Positions 26,510 through 34,833 of a DNA stretch of 64,000 bases are shown piece after piece. The stretch's first letter is position 1, and each line of letters starts with the position of its first letter. This stretch comes from AP-15 sp035538335 (GTDB lineage: Bacteria; Pseudomonadota; Alphaproteobacteria; ATCC43930; CGMCC-115725): positions 108,311-172,310 of the forward strand of contig DATLKN010000022.1 of NCBI GenBank assembly GCA_035538335.1, given 5' to 3'. A program made the position numbers and the translations under genes. The notes below the pieces were generated by a model. The model saw only the letters and a program-made list of their open reading frames with translations, was not told where the DNA came from and did no database searches.

Positions 26510-28729
26510 ATGATCCATCCGAGATTGGTTGCACCGCTGTGCCTCGCATTTTTGCTTGCTTGCGCGGCGATCCCGGCAACGGCGAGCGGTGCGGCACCGC
26601 CCGACAGTCAAACGCCGCTGACACCGGCCGAAGCGCAGCATGCGATCGCGGTATTACAGGACGCAAAACAGCGCGCCCAATTGCTGGCGACGCTGCAGGC
26701 CATCGCCAAGGCGGCACCACAGGCGCCCGCGACGAAATCGAGGTTTCCGGTGGCGCCGAACAGCCTCGGTGCGCAACTCCTCGTCCAGCTGTCGCGGTGG
26801 TCCGGTGCCCTGTTCGAAGAAATCGCAAGCGCCGGTCAGGCGATTACCGCGCTGCCGCATTTGTCGGGTCGCCTCCTCGATCGGTTGTCGCTGCCGACAG
26901 CCCGGGCACACCTCCTCGCGGCGAGCCTTGAACTGGCGCTGGTGCTGGCCGCCGCTCTCGTGGCCGAGTTCTTGGCCGCGCGCGCAGTTCGCGGCGCACG
27001 CGCCGTGGTCGCGGCGCGCGCCCCGGTCGACGAGCCGCGAGGGCCGGCAACATCGCCGGCGGGCGGCGTTCCGCCGACGCATCGACACGTTCACCTGACG
27101 AGCGCGATGCGGCAGTTGCGTCGCTTGCCGCTGGCGCTCGCGCGCCTGGCGCTCGGCCTGCTGCCGATCGCTGCGTTCGCGGCAGCCGGCAATTTGCTTT
27201 CCGCCACTCTGATCGGCGCGTCCTTTTCGGCCCGGCTCGTGACGCTCGCGCTGGTGAACGCCTATGTCGCATGCCGCGGCGTCTTCAGCGTTGCCGATAT
27301 GCTGGTTGCGCCCGACAACGCAAGGCTGCGCCTGTTGCGGATCGACACCGACACCGCCCGCTACGCGGTGGCGTGGGTGCGGCGGATCACGATCGTGGCA
27401 GTGGCCGGCGCTGCGTTCGCCGATGTCGCATTGCTGCTCGGCCTGCCGGCGCCGGCGCACGACGCCTTTCTCAAGCTCGTTGCACTCGTCGTGCACCTCT
27501 TCCTGGTGGTCGTCGTCCTGCAGTCTCGCCGGGCCGTCGCCGCACGTATCCGCACCCCCGCTTCCGGAAGCGGCGGCATTGCATCGCTGCGCAACTGGTT
27601 CGCCGGCATTTGGCATCTGATTGCGATCTTCTACATCTTGGCGGTGTGGGTCGTATGGGTGGGCGGCGCGAAGAACGGGTTTTCCGATTTTGTCCGCCTC
27701 TTTTTTGCCACCGCACTGGTTCTCGTAGCGGCGCGACTCGCCGCGATCGCGACCCTCGGCACGCTCGACCGGATGTTCCGGATCGGCGCCGGTACGGCAC
27801 GGCATTACCCGGGTTTCGACGACCGCGCGAGCCGCTACTACCCGGTGGCGCGCGCCGCGGCATCGGCGGCGATCGCGGCGGCGACGGCGGTCGCACTGCT
27901 CGAAGTCTGGGGGCTCGATGCTTTCCGCTGGTTCGCTTACGGGCATATCGGCGCACGCCTCTTATCGGCGATGATGACGGTCGCGATTGCGGCCGTTGCG
28001 GCCGCAGTCGTGTGGGAGGCGATCGACGCCGTCATCGAGCGCCATCTGGCGCGCCTCGACGCATTGAATGATCGTTCCGCCCGGCTGCGCACGCTGTTGC
28101 CGATGCTGCGCATGAGTTTGCTCGCAGTCATCGTGACGGTTCTCGGACTGACGGTGCTGAGCGAGATCGGCGTCAACGTCGCGCCGCTGCTGGCCGGCGC
28201 CGGGATCGTCGGCATCGCCGTCGGCTTCGGTTCGCAAAAGCTGGTGCAGGACGTCATCACCGGGCTTTTCCTGCTGGTCGAGAACGCCATCCATGTCGGT
28301 GACACGGTCAATCTCTCCGGACTCTCGGGAACGGTCGAAAAGCTGACGATCCGCACGATCTGGCTGCGCGCCGGCGACGGTTCCGTCAACATCGTTCCCT
28401 TCAGCTCGGTGACGACGATCACCAATATGAGCCGCGGCGTCGGCAACGCTGCGGTTAGCGTCACGGTCGCCTACGCCGAGGATCTCGGCCGCGTCACCGA
28501 GACTCTCGGCGAGATCGCCGCCGAGCTGCGCCACGATCCCCCGACCGACGGCATGATCAAGGGCGACATCCAGCTTTTCGGTGTCGACAAGGTGAGCGCC
28601 GCCGGCGTGACGGTCGTCGGTCAGATCCCGTGCACGCCCGCCGGGCGATCGCCGGTGCAGCGCGAGTTCAACCGCCGTCTGAAAGAGCGCTTTCAGGCGC
28701 TCGGCATCGAGATCGCGAACCCCGCGTGA
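26510..28729 (+). CDS. Large MscS-family mechanosensitive channel
   Basis: 739 residues from ATG 26510, with a signal peptide (about 1-25, ATASG). A periplasmic helical region precedes multiple membrane helices from about residue 125. The pore helix region reads LLAGAGIVGIAVGFGSQKLVQDVITG and is followed by the beta domain VGDTVNLSGLSGTVEKLTIRTIWLR and a short alpha/beta C-terminus. This matches the long YbiO/YjeP-type MscS proteins that release solutes on hypo-osmotic shock from the inner membrane. No operon partner is apparent; the next gene is convergent with a two-base gap. Confidence 0.92.
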   Translation: MIHPRLVAPLCLAFLLACAAIPATASGAAPPDSQTPLTPAEAQHAIAVLQDAKQRAQLLATLQAIAKAAPQAPATKSRFPVAPNSLGAQLLVQLSRWSGALFEEIASAGQAITALPHLSGRLLDRLSLPTARAHLLAASLELALVLAAALVAEFLAARAVRGARAVVAARAPVDEPRGPATSPAGGVPPTHRHVHLTSAMRQLRRLPLALARLALGLLPIAAFAAAGNLLSATLIGASFSARLVTLALVNAYVACRGVFSVADMLVAPDNARLRLLRIDTDTARYAVAWVRRITIVAVAGAAFADVALLLGLPAPAHDAFLKLVALVVHLFLVVVVLQSRRAVAARIRTPASGSGGIASLRNWFAGIWHLIAIFYILAVWVVWVGGAKNGFSDFVRLFFATALVLVAARLAAIATLGTLDRMFRIGAGTARHYPGFDDRASRYYPVARAAASAAIAAATAVALLEVWGLDAFRWFAYGHIGARLLSAMMTVAIAAVAAAVVWEAIDAVIERHLARLDALNDRSARLRTLLPMLRMSLLAVIVTVLGLTVLSEIGVNVAPLLAGAGIVGIAVGFGSQKLVQDVITGLFLLVENAIHVGDTVNLSGLSGTVEKLTIRTIWLRAGDGSVNIVPFSSVTTITNMSRGVGNAAVSVTVAYAEDLGRVTETLGEIAAELRHDPPTDGMIKGDIQLFGVDKVSAAGVTVVGQIPCTPAGRSPVQREFNRRLKERFQALGIEIANPA

Positions 28730-28731
28730 CG

Positions 28732-30171
28732 CTAGTCGGCGACCGGCAGGCTCAGCGGCGCGATCTCGTCGGCGCGGCGCCCCCGGTAGTCGCGCCCCGG
28801 GGCCGCCTCGATCATGCGCGCCTGCGCCGCCGTGAGGCGCTCGCCCGCCGCTTTTTGATCGAGCGTCAGCACACGCCCCTCGGCCACCACTTCCCGGCCG
28901 TCGATGAAGACGCCCGCCACCGCGCGGTCGCCGGCGTGATAGAGGAAGGAGCGCAGCGGGTCGCGCGCCGGCACCATCTGCGGGTGGGCGAGGTCGACGA
29001 GCACGAGGTCGGCCTTCTTGCCCGCCGCGATCCGCCCCAGATCCTCGCGCATCAGCGCCCTCGCGCCGCCGACGGTCGCCGCGTGAAAGACATCGGCGGT
29101 GTCGACGGCGGCGATGTCGCGCGCCGCGATGCGCGCCAGCACCGCCGCCTTGCGCATCTCTTCGACCATGTTGTGCGGCGTCGTGTCGGTGCCGATCCCG
29201 GCGGTGACGCCGGCGCGCAGATAATCACCCAAATTTTCCATGATCTGGCCGTAGCGCGCGAACGGTGTCGGGCAATGCGCGACCGCGGCGCCGGCTTCGG
29301 CGATCGTTGCGAGGTCCTGCTTGGTCCACCAGCGGATCCAGGAATGCGTGTCGAGAAAGAGCGCGTGGCCCAGGATCGCATCGGGTCCGAGGATGCCGAT
29401 TTCCTGCGCCCATGCGACCGGCGTCTTGCCGTGCCGCCGGATCATCTCCTGCACTTCGACGACGCTTTGTGCCGCGTGCACGGTTAGCGGCAGACCGCGC
29501 TCGCGCGCCGCATCGCAGCTGTCGCGCAGCAGATCGGCGGTGCAGGTGTCGATCTGCATCGGCGAGAGGACGCCCGAGAGCCGGCCGCAGGGGTGTTGCC
29601 GCGCGCGGTCGATCAGCGCCAGCGCCGTGTCGAGGCCGGCGCGGCCGCGCGCCTCGTCCCAGGCGTACTCAAGCTCGCGGCCGTTTTCCAATCGCCAACG
29701 CGCCGAGGCGTAGCCAGGCGCGAGAAAGCCGCGCAGCCCGCTCTTCGCGAACAGATCGAGCCAGCCCTCCCACGGCGGCGATATGTCGACGAGCGTCGTG
29801 ACCCCGCTCGACAGCAATTCGCAATAGGCGAATTCGGCGCTCGCCGCCCGCGCCTCGTCGTCGGGGGCGCTGAAGGCCTGCGAGCGCTCGTAGAGGCCCG
29901 TCATGTGCATGCTGCGCAGCCCGTGCTCCTCGCGGATGCCGCGGTAGAGCGGCTCGTGCTCGGGATGCGAGTGGATGTCGATCAGCCCGGGGATGACGAG
30001 CCGGTCCTTGCCGTCGATGACGCGGTCCGCGGCGCCGGCATAATTGCGGCCGACAAAGGCGATTCCATCCTCGGAAAACGCGATGTCGAGGCCGCGCCGA
30101 TAGACATGGCGCGCCGCGCCCTCGTCCCAGGCGACGACCCAGTCGGCGTTCCTGATCACGCTCGTCGGCAT
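28732..30171 (-). CDS. Amidohydrolase-family protein (cytosine deaminase/TRZ-ATZ type)
   Basis: 479 residues, start ATG 30171 with GGGGAGAC upstream. Metal-site features of the superfamily: PGLIDIHSHPEHE (H67, H69), VHAAQ, LGHALFLD and GTDTTPHN. These fit a mononuclear-metal deaminase or hydrolase such as those acting on s-triazines, guanine or related rings. The gene is divergent from the Ntn peptidase gene with 66 bases between starts, so both may share regulation. Substrate unknown. Confidence 0.82.
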   Translation of the reverse strand: MPTSVIRNADWVVAWDEGAARHVYRRGLDIAFSEDGIAFVGRNYAGAADRVIDGKDRLVIPGLIDIHSHPEHEPLYRGIREEHGLRSMHMTGLYERSQAFSAPDDEARAASAEFAYCELLSSGVTTLVDISPPWEGWLDLFAKSGLRGFLAPGYASARWRLENGRELEYAWDEARGRAGLDTALALIDRARQHPCGRLSGVLSPMQIDTCTADLLRDSCDAARERGLPLTVHAAQSVVEVQEMIRRHGKTPVAWAQEIGILGPDAILGHALFLDTHSWIRWWTKQDLATIAEAGAAVAHCPTPFARYGQIMENLGDYLRAGVTAGIGTDTTPHNMVEEMRKAAVLARIAARDIAAVDTADVFHAATVGGARALMREDLGRIAAGKKADLVLVDLAHPQMVPARDPLRSFLYHAGDRAVAGVFIDGREVVAEGRVLTLDQKAAGERLTAAQARMIEAAPGRDYRGRRADEIAPLSLPVAD

Positions 30172-30237
30172 GGCTGTCTCCCCGCGCTCGGCTCGCCGAT
30201 GGTATAGGCAAAGCACAGACGGCGCGAGGAGGCGGGC

Positions 30238-31239
30238 ATGGCGACGGCGGGCGGGCGAAACCTGATCACCGACGTCCCCGGCGTGCTCGTCGGGCAGGCC
30301 GAGGACGGGGACGCGAAGACGGGCGTCACAATCGTCCTCGCCGAGCGTCCCGCTACGGCCGCGGTCGACATCCGCGGCGGCGCGCCGGGCAGCCGCGAGA
30401 CCGCACTGCTCGAGGACGGGATGCTGGTCGAGCGGATCGACGCGGTCGCGCTGTCGGGCGGCTCGGCCTTCGGGCTCGATGCGGCTGCCGGCGTCATGGA
30501 AGGGCTCGCCGCGATGGGCCGCGGCTTTGCGGTCGGCCCGGCGCGGGTGCCGATCGTGCCGGCGGCCATCCTCTTCGACCTCAATTTCCCCGGCCGCCGG
30601 CCGTGGGCGGGCGCGCCGCCCTATCGAACGCTCGGCCGGCAGGCGACGGCAGCGGCCGGACGGGATTTCGCGCTCGGCAATATGGGCGCCGGGCTCGGCG
30701 CCAATGCCGGGCGGTTGAAGGGCGGGATCGGCAGCGCGTCTTTCGAACTGCGCGCCGGGGGGATGGTCGGCGCGATCGTCGCCGTCAACAGCTGGGGCCC
30801 GGCGGTGCGCCCCGATTGCGGGCGCTTTTGGGCCGCCGATGCCGCGTTGCCGGGCGAGATCCCGCCGCAGCCGGCATCGCCCGAGGGTGCGTTCGACGCG
30901 GAAGATTTTTCCGGCTGCGCCGCGCCGCTGGCCGGCGCCAACACGACGATCGCCGTCGTCGCCACCGACCGGGCCCTCGACAAGAGCGGCTGCCGGCGGC
31001 TCGCGATCATGGCGCAGGATGGGCTCGCCCGCGCCATCCGCCCGGCCCACACGCCCTTCGACGGCGACACCGTCTTTGCGCTGGCGACCGGCGAGGGCCC
31101 GCCAGTCGGGCCGGCCGAATTGTTGCGGCTCGGGCACGCGGCAGCCGACTGCCTCGCCCGCGCGGTTATGCGCGCGATCCTTGCCGCAGAGCCGCTCGGC
31201 GGCTATCCGAGCTGGCGCGAGCGCTGGGGCGGGGGATGA
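30238..31239 (+). CDS. P1-family (DmpA/NylC-like) Ntn hydrolase
   Basis: 333 residues of the self-cleaving P1/S58 peptidase family. GRNLITDVPGVLVGQ at the N-terminus and ALSGGSAFGLDAA are typical. Autocleavage in the NylC branch occurs between Asn and Thr; here N235-T236 lies in GANTTIAVVATD, so T236 is the likely nucleophile. Family members cleave N-terminal amino acids, beta-peptides or cyclic/oligo amides. No signal peptide is present. The divergent amidohydrolase suggests shared use of an amide-containing compound, which is inference. Confidence 0.82.
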   Translation: MATAGGRNLITDVPGVLVGQAEDGDAKTGVTIVLAERPATAAVDIRGGAPGSRETALLEDGMLVERIDAVALSGGSAFGLDAAAGVMEGLAAMGRGFAVGPARVPIVPAAILFDLNFPGRRPWAGAPPYRTLGRQATAAAGRDFALGNMGAGLGANAGRLKGGIGSASFELRAGGMVGAIVAVNSWGPAVRPDCGRFWAADAALPGEIPPQPASPEGAFDAEDFSGCAAPLAGANTTIAVVATDRALDKSGCRRLAIMAQDGLARAIRPAHTPFDGDTVFALATGEGPPVGPAELLRLGHAAADCLARAVMRAILAAEPLGGYPSWRERWGGG

Positions 31240-31244
31240 CGCCC

Positions 31245-31385
31245 AATTAAGTGAACTGTCACTGTAATGCCTGTCACCGTAATGCTCCAAATTAAGTGCA
31301 CTGTCACCGTAATGCTGTCACCGTAATGCTCCACCGTAATGCTCGTAATGCTGTCACCGTAATGCGCACCGTAATGCCGTAATGC
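31245..31385. repeat. Array of GTAATGC motifs
   Basis: Nine copies of GTAATGC start at 31264, 31279, 31309, 31323, 31336, 31345, 31359, 31371 and 31379, most inside a larger GTCACCGTAATGC unit. A 26-base unit beginning AATTAAGTG and ending GTAATGC occurs twice (31245-31270 and 31290-31315), 45 bases apart. Spacing is irregular (8-30 bases), unlike CRISPR. It lies between two converging genes. Slippage-driven expansion or a protein-binding array are both possible. Confidence 0.85.
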
Positions 31386-31403
31386 GCGACCGCTCGCGGC
31401 GGC

Positions 31404-31468
31404 GTCATTGCGAGGCGCGACGCGCCGTGGCAATCCCGGCGAGATTGCTTCGCTTTGCTCGCAATGAC
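31404..31468. repeat. Dispersed palindrome, GTCATTGCGAG family (copy 1)
   Basis: GTCATTGCGAG (31404-31414) is inverted as CTCGCAATGAC (31458-31468), with interior GAAGCAATCTC-like sequence on the minus strand. The same ends occur at 53302-53384 and 62788-62876. It sits between convergent genes, directly after the GTAATGC array. Confidence 0.85.
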
Positions 31469-31491
31469 ACTCTTTGCCCGGGGTTGAGGCC

Positions 31492-33621
31492 TCACCCCCG
31501 CAGCAGCGCCGCCATGACCCGCTCGCGCGACAGCGGCAGGTCGCGGAGGCGGGCGCCGAGGGCGTGCGCGACGGCGTTGCCGATCGCAGCCGCGGCGGGG
31601 CCGCCCGACGCCTCACCGACCCCGAGCGGCGGGCGGTCGGCCTTGGCATCGACCAGCTCGACGAAGATCTCCGGCACTTCGCTGAAGCGCAGCACGGGAT
31701 AGCTCTCCCAGTCGCGCGAAGAGATGCCGGTCTCGTCGAGCCGCACGCCTTCCTTCAAGGCCCAGCTCGCCGCCTGCACGATATTGCCTTCGAGCTGGTT
31801 CACGGCGCCGTCGGGGTTGACGACGAGCCCGGCATCGGCGGCGCACCACACATTGAGGAGCCGCACCTCCTCTTCGACCTCGACCTCCGCGACGATTGCG
31901 GCATAAGCGGCCATGTTCTTGTAGCGGGCGAAGGCGATGCCGCGGCCCTTGGCCGTCCCGGCGGGCAGGCCCGGCTGCCAGCGGCTCATCTTCGCGACGC
32001 GCTCGAGGACGGCGCGCGCCCGCGCATCGGACAGGACCGAGAGGCGGTAGGCGAGCGGGTCCATGCCGGCGCGCTCCGCCAGCTCGTCCATCGCCATTTC
32101 GATCGCGTAGACGTTGATCGTCGCGCCGAGCCCGCGCAATGCCGAGGTGCGCACCGGCGTCTCCGGAACGAGGTGATGCACGATGCGCTTCTTCGCGAAA
32201 TCGTAGAGCGGCATGCCGTTGCGCGTGCCGCCGCCGCCGCTCGCCTCGGGCACGTCGACGGGCTGCGGCGGCTCCGCCGCATCGGGCAATGCCTCGGCGG
32301 CGAGAAGATTGCCGCCGCCGCCCGGCCGGCTCGAATGCCGCCCGCTCCACACCTCGGTCGTCCAATCGGCGGGGCGGCCCGCCTCGTCGAGCGCGGCATG
32401 CACGGTGACGACCATCGCCGGGCTCACCGGATCGAAGGCGAATTCCTCCTCGCGCCGCCAGCGCACCCGGACCGTTTGCCCCGGGCGGCTGCGCGCGATG
32501 ACCGCCGCGTCGGCCGCGGCGTCGTCGGCGCCGTTGTGGCCGTAGCAGCCGGGCCCCTGCACATGGCGAACCGAGATCGCCGCCGGATCGAGCTTCAGCG
32601 CCCGGGCGAGCGCGGCGCGCAGCGGATAGACGCCCTGGCAATGCGTCCAGACCGTGAGCCGGCCGCCCTCGAAGAGCGCGAGCGCGCAGGAGGGCGCGAC
32701 CGAGGCGTGCGCGACATGCATCCGCGTGAAGCTCGCTTCGTACCGGCCCGGCGCGGCCGCCGCCGGCTCGGGGTCGCCGATGACCCGGTCGATCGAGGGC
32801 TGCTGCAAGAGGGCGCGCGCCTCTTCCCGGAGCGGGTTGACGCGCTCGACGCCGTCCCAGGCGACGTAGTTGCCGGCGACCGCGGCGAGGTTCTCGACGA
32901 CCGTTTCGTCCGCTGCGAGGATCGCGAGGAAATCGCCGTCGCGGACGAGCTCGACCGGGCCCTTGGCGGCGCGCCGCAACCCCGCCTCGTCGATGCGGGC
33001 GATCCTGGCGCCGGGGCGCGGCTGGCGCACGACGCGCGCGTGCAGCATGCCTTGCGGCGCCATGTCGTGGATGAAGACCGCCTCGCCGAAGACTTTGCCG
33101 CCGAGGTCGGTGCGCGGCATGCTGCGCCCGACGATGCCGTAGGCGCCGACCTCCTTGAGCGCCGCCGCGCCGGTCGCGCGGCGCGCGAGATCGACCTCGC
33201 CCGCCAGCGACCAGTAGTCTTCGCCGGCCGCAATGCCCTGCCGCAGCACCTTGCCGTCGGCGATCGACAGCTCCTCGCGCCGGCAGCCGAGCTTTGCCGC
33301 GGCCCGCTCGAGGAACAGCGCGCGCACCTCGGCGCAGGCGAGGCGCAGGGCGACGCCGCCATACTGGATCGACTGGCTGCCCGAGGTGTAGCCCTCGTTC
33401 GGCGTCAGCTCCGTGTCGCCGGAATGGAGCTCGATGCGGTCCGGCGCCAGGCACAATTCCTCGGCCGCGATCTGCCGCATCGCGGTCAGGATGCCCTGGC
33501 CGATCTCGACCTTGCCGGTCGCGACCGCGGCCCGCCCGGATTGGGGAAAGCGCACCCACTGGTCGAGGCGCGGATTGTTCGCGAGCGTCACCGGCAGTGC
33601 CGGCGGCGGCGCGGCGCTCAT
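31492..33621 (-). CDS. Molybdenum hydroxylase large subunit (xanthine dehydrogenase/IorB-like)
   Basis: 709-residue molybdopterin-binding subunit. Cofactor-binding segments include GKVEIGQGILTAMRQIAAEEL near the N-terminus, LRGLGATINVYAIEMAMDELA in the middle and GVGEASGGPAAAAIGNA at the end, whose Glu is the catalytic base of the family. The order resembles the isoquinoline oxidoreductase/nicotinate dehydrogenase subgroup, which starts directly with the second half of the xanthine dehydrogenase layout. ATG 33621 overlaps the [2Fe-2S] subunit stop by 4 bp. No FAD subunit is nearby, so electrons probably leave through a cytochrome-type acceptor. Substrate unknown. Confidence 0.88.
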   Translation of the reverse strand: MSAAPPPALPVTLANNPRLDQWVRFPQSGRAAVATGKVEIGQGILTAMRQIAAEELCLAPDRIELHSGDTELTPNEGYTSGSQSIQYGGVALRLACAEVRALFLERAAAKLGCRREELSIADGKVLRQGIAAGEDYWSLAGEVDLARRATGAAALKEVGAYGIVGRSMPRTDLGGKVFGEAVFIHDMAPQGMLHARVVRQPRPGARIARIDEAGLRRAAKGPVELVRDGDFLAILAADETVVENLAAVAGNYVAWDGVERVNPLREEARALLQQPSIDRVIGDPEPAAAAPGRYEASFTRMHVAHASVAPSCALALFEGGRLTVWTHCQGVYPLRAALARALKLDPAAISVRHVQGPGCYGHNGADDAAADAAVIARSRPGQTVRVRWRREEEFAFDPVSPAMVVTVHAALDEAGRPADWTTEVWSGRHSSRPGGGGNLLAAEALPDAAEPPQPVDVPEASGGGGTRNGMPLYDFAKKRIVHHLVPETPVRTSALRGLGATINVYAIEMAMDELAERAGMDPLAYRLSVLSDARARAVLERVAKMSRWQPGLPAGTAKGRGIAFARYKNMAAYAAIVAEVEVEEEVRLLNVWCAADAGLVVNPDGAVNQLEGNIVQAASWALKEGVRLDETGISSRDWESYPVLRFSEVPEIFVELVDAKADRPPLGVGEASGGPAAAAIGNAVAHALGARLRDLPLSRERVMAALLRG

Positions 33622-34109
33622 CGGGCGGCTCCCTCGCGCATCGCCCGGGCGGCGCGCGCCACCGCCCGCAGAATGCGGGCGTGGCTGCCGCAGCGGCAGA
33701 TGTTGCCGTCGAGCGCGGCGGCGATCTCGCGCCGCGACGGCGAGGGGTTGCGGTCGAGCAGCGCCTTCGCCGAAACGAGGATGCCGGCGAGGCAATAGCC
33801 GCATTGCCCGGCCTGCTCGTCGAGAAAGGCCTCTTGCAGCGGGTGCGGCCGCTGCGGCGTGCCGAGCCCCTCGACCGTGACGACCGCCCTGCCGGCGACC
33901 GTCGCGAGCGCCTTGCCGCAGGATTTTTCCGGCCGGCCGTCGATCAGCACCATGCAGGCGCCGCACTGCTCGGCGCCGCAGCCGAATTTCGTGCCGGCGA
34001 GCCCCAGATGGTTGCGCAACACGTCGAGGAGCGGCGTGTCGGGGTCGGCGGTGACGCCGGCCGCACGGCCGTTGACGGTGAAGGAAATCGCCTGCATTCG
34101 CTTGTCCAT
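33618..34109 (-). CDS. Molybdenum hydroxylase small [2Fe-2S] subunit (CoxS/IorA-like)
   Basis: 163 residues with eight cluster cysteines. The plant-ferredoxin-type set is C44, C49, C52 and C64 (FGCGAEQCGACMV); the second cluster has C103, C106, C138 and C140 (CGYC, CRCG). This is the full complement for a molybdenum hydroxylase small subunit that relays electrons from the Mo site. The gene precedes and overlaps the large subunit. Start ATG 34109 lacks an obvious Shine-Dalgarno sequence; ATG 34097 is possible. Confidence 0.92.
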   Translation of the reverse strand: MDKRMQAISFTVNGRAAGVTADPDTPLLDVLRNHLGLAGTKFGCGAEQCGACMVLIDGRPEKSCGKALATVAGRAVVTVEGLGTPQRPHPLQEAFLDEQAGQCGYCLAGILVSAKALLDRNPSPSRREIAAALDGNICRCGSHARILRAVARAARAMREGAAR

Positions 34110-34833
34110 CGACGCGGAGGGGGCGCGACTATAGCAGAGCCGGCCGGAGGCGGAACGCTTTCAACCCGATGGCGAAGAGCGCCCGGCGAGCGGCCGCCCC
34201 TCGCGTTGCTGCTCTTCGCTGCTTCTGCAAGGAATCAGCAGCCAGGGGCGGCCTCGCCCGCCGGTTGAACAACGTTATCTCTGCCGGCCGAGGCAATCCG
34301 GCGGCGAACCCGTGATAATAGCGTAATGTTGCGAATATGTCAATCTATATACCAGCGGGCGAACACGCCGCCCGCCCCCCGGACGCGCCCCTTCGCCGCC
34401 GAGCCCGAATGGCCGGATTTGCCCCGAAGCCGACCTACGCAACCGGCCGCAAAACGGGCCAATCTGGGAGGGACCCAGCCTGGCCTTGTGCTCCAATACC
34501 GACCGGCAGAACTTAACCTCCTCGCCGGCTGCCGGGGCATTCTTGCCGTGCGGACGCCCGTGGCTCCTCACCGAATACCGATGAGGCTGCCCTTCCGATC
34601 ATTGATCTGGATCATTTTCCGGCGGCACAGCCCCGAGTATTGAGGAAAAGCAGCGAGAAGTCGTGCCGTGATTTGCGGCTTCACGGAATGGCGCTGCGGG
34701 GGTGACGGCGGGCTAGGCGGCCGTGCGAGCCGGCGCCCCCTCGTGCTGTTCCGCCGTTGTCTCTAAACAACCGGGGGCGGCATCAAGGTGGGCGCGCGGC
34801 CAACGGAGCGCGCATTAGGATGGGAGGAGCGTC
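34110..34833. other. Long intergenic region
   Basis: 724 bases between the hydroxylase genes (leftward) and the ABC importer (rightward), so it holds both promoters. It contains interleaved inverted repeats at 34172-34253 and an AT-rich stretch at about 34270-34352 with TGATAATAGCG and CTATATACC. Reading frames here are short, compositionally random and lack ribosome-binding sites, so I call no gene. Confidence 0.6.
34172..34253. repeat. Two interleaved inverted repeats
   Basis: GCGAAGAGC (34172-34180) pairs with GCTCTTCGC (34211-34219), and GGCCGCCCCT (34192-34201) pairs with AGGGGCGGCC (34244-34253). The order A-B-A'-B' means the two stems are either mutually exclusive or form a pseudoknot if transcribed. 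Confidence 0.6.

Noticed and set aside
31245..31385. CRISPR array
   Set aside because: Repeat units are only 7-13 bp with irregular 8-30 bp spacing and no cas genes are nearby.
34326..34643. 105-codon rightward frame in the gap before the ABC importer
   Set aside because: No ribosome site, no recognisable fold and random composition.
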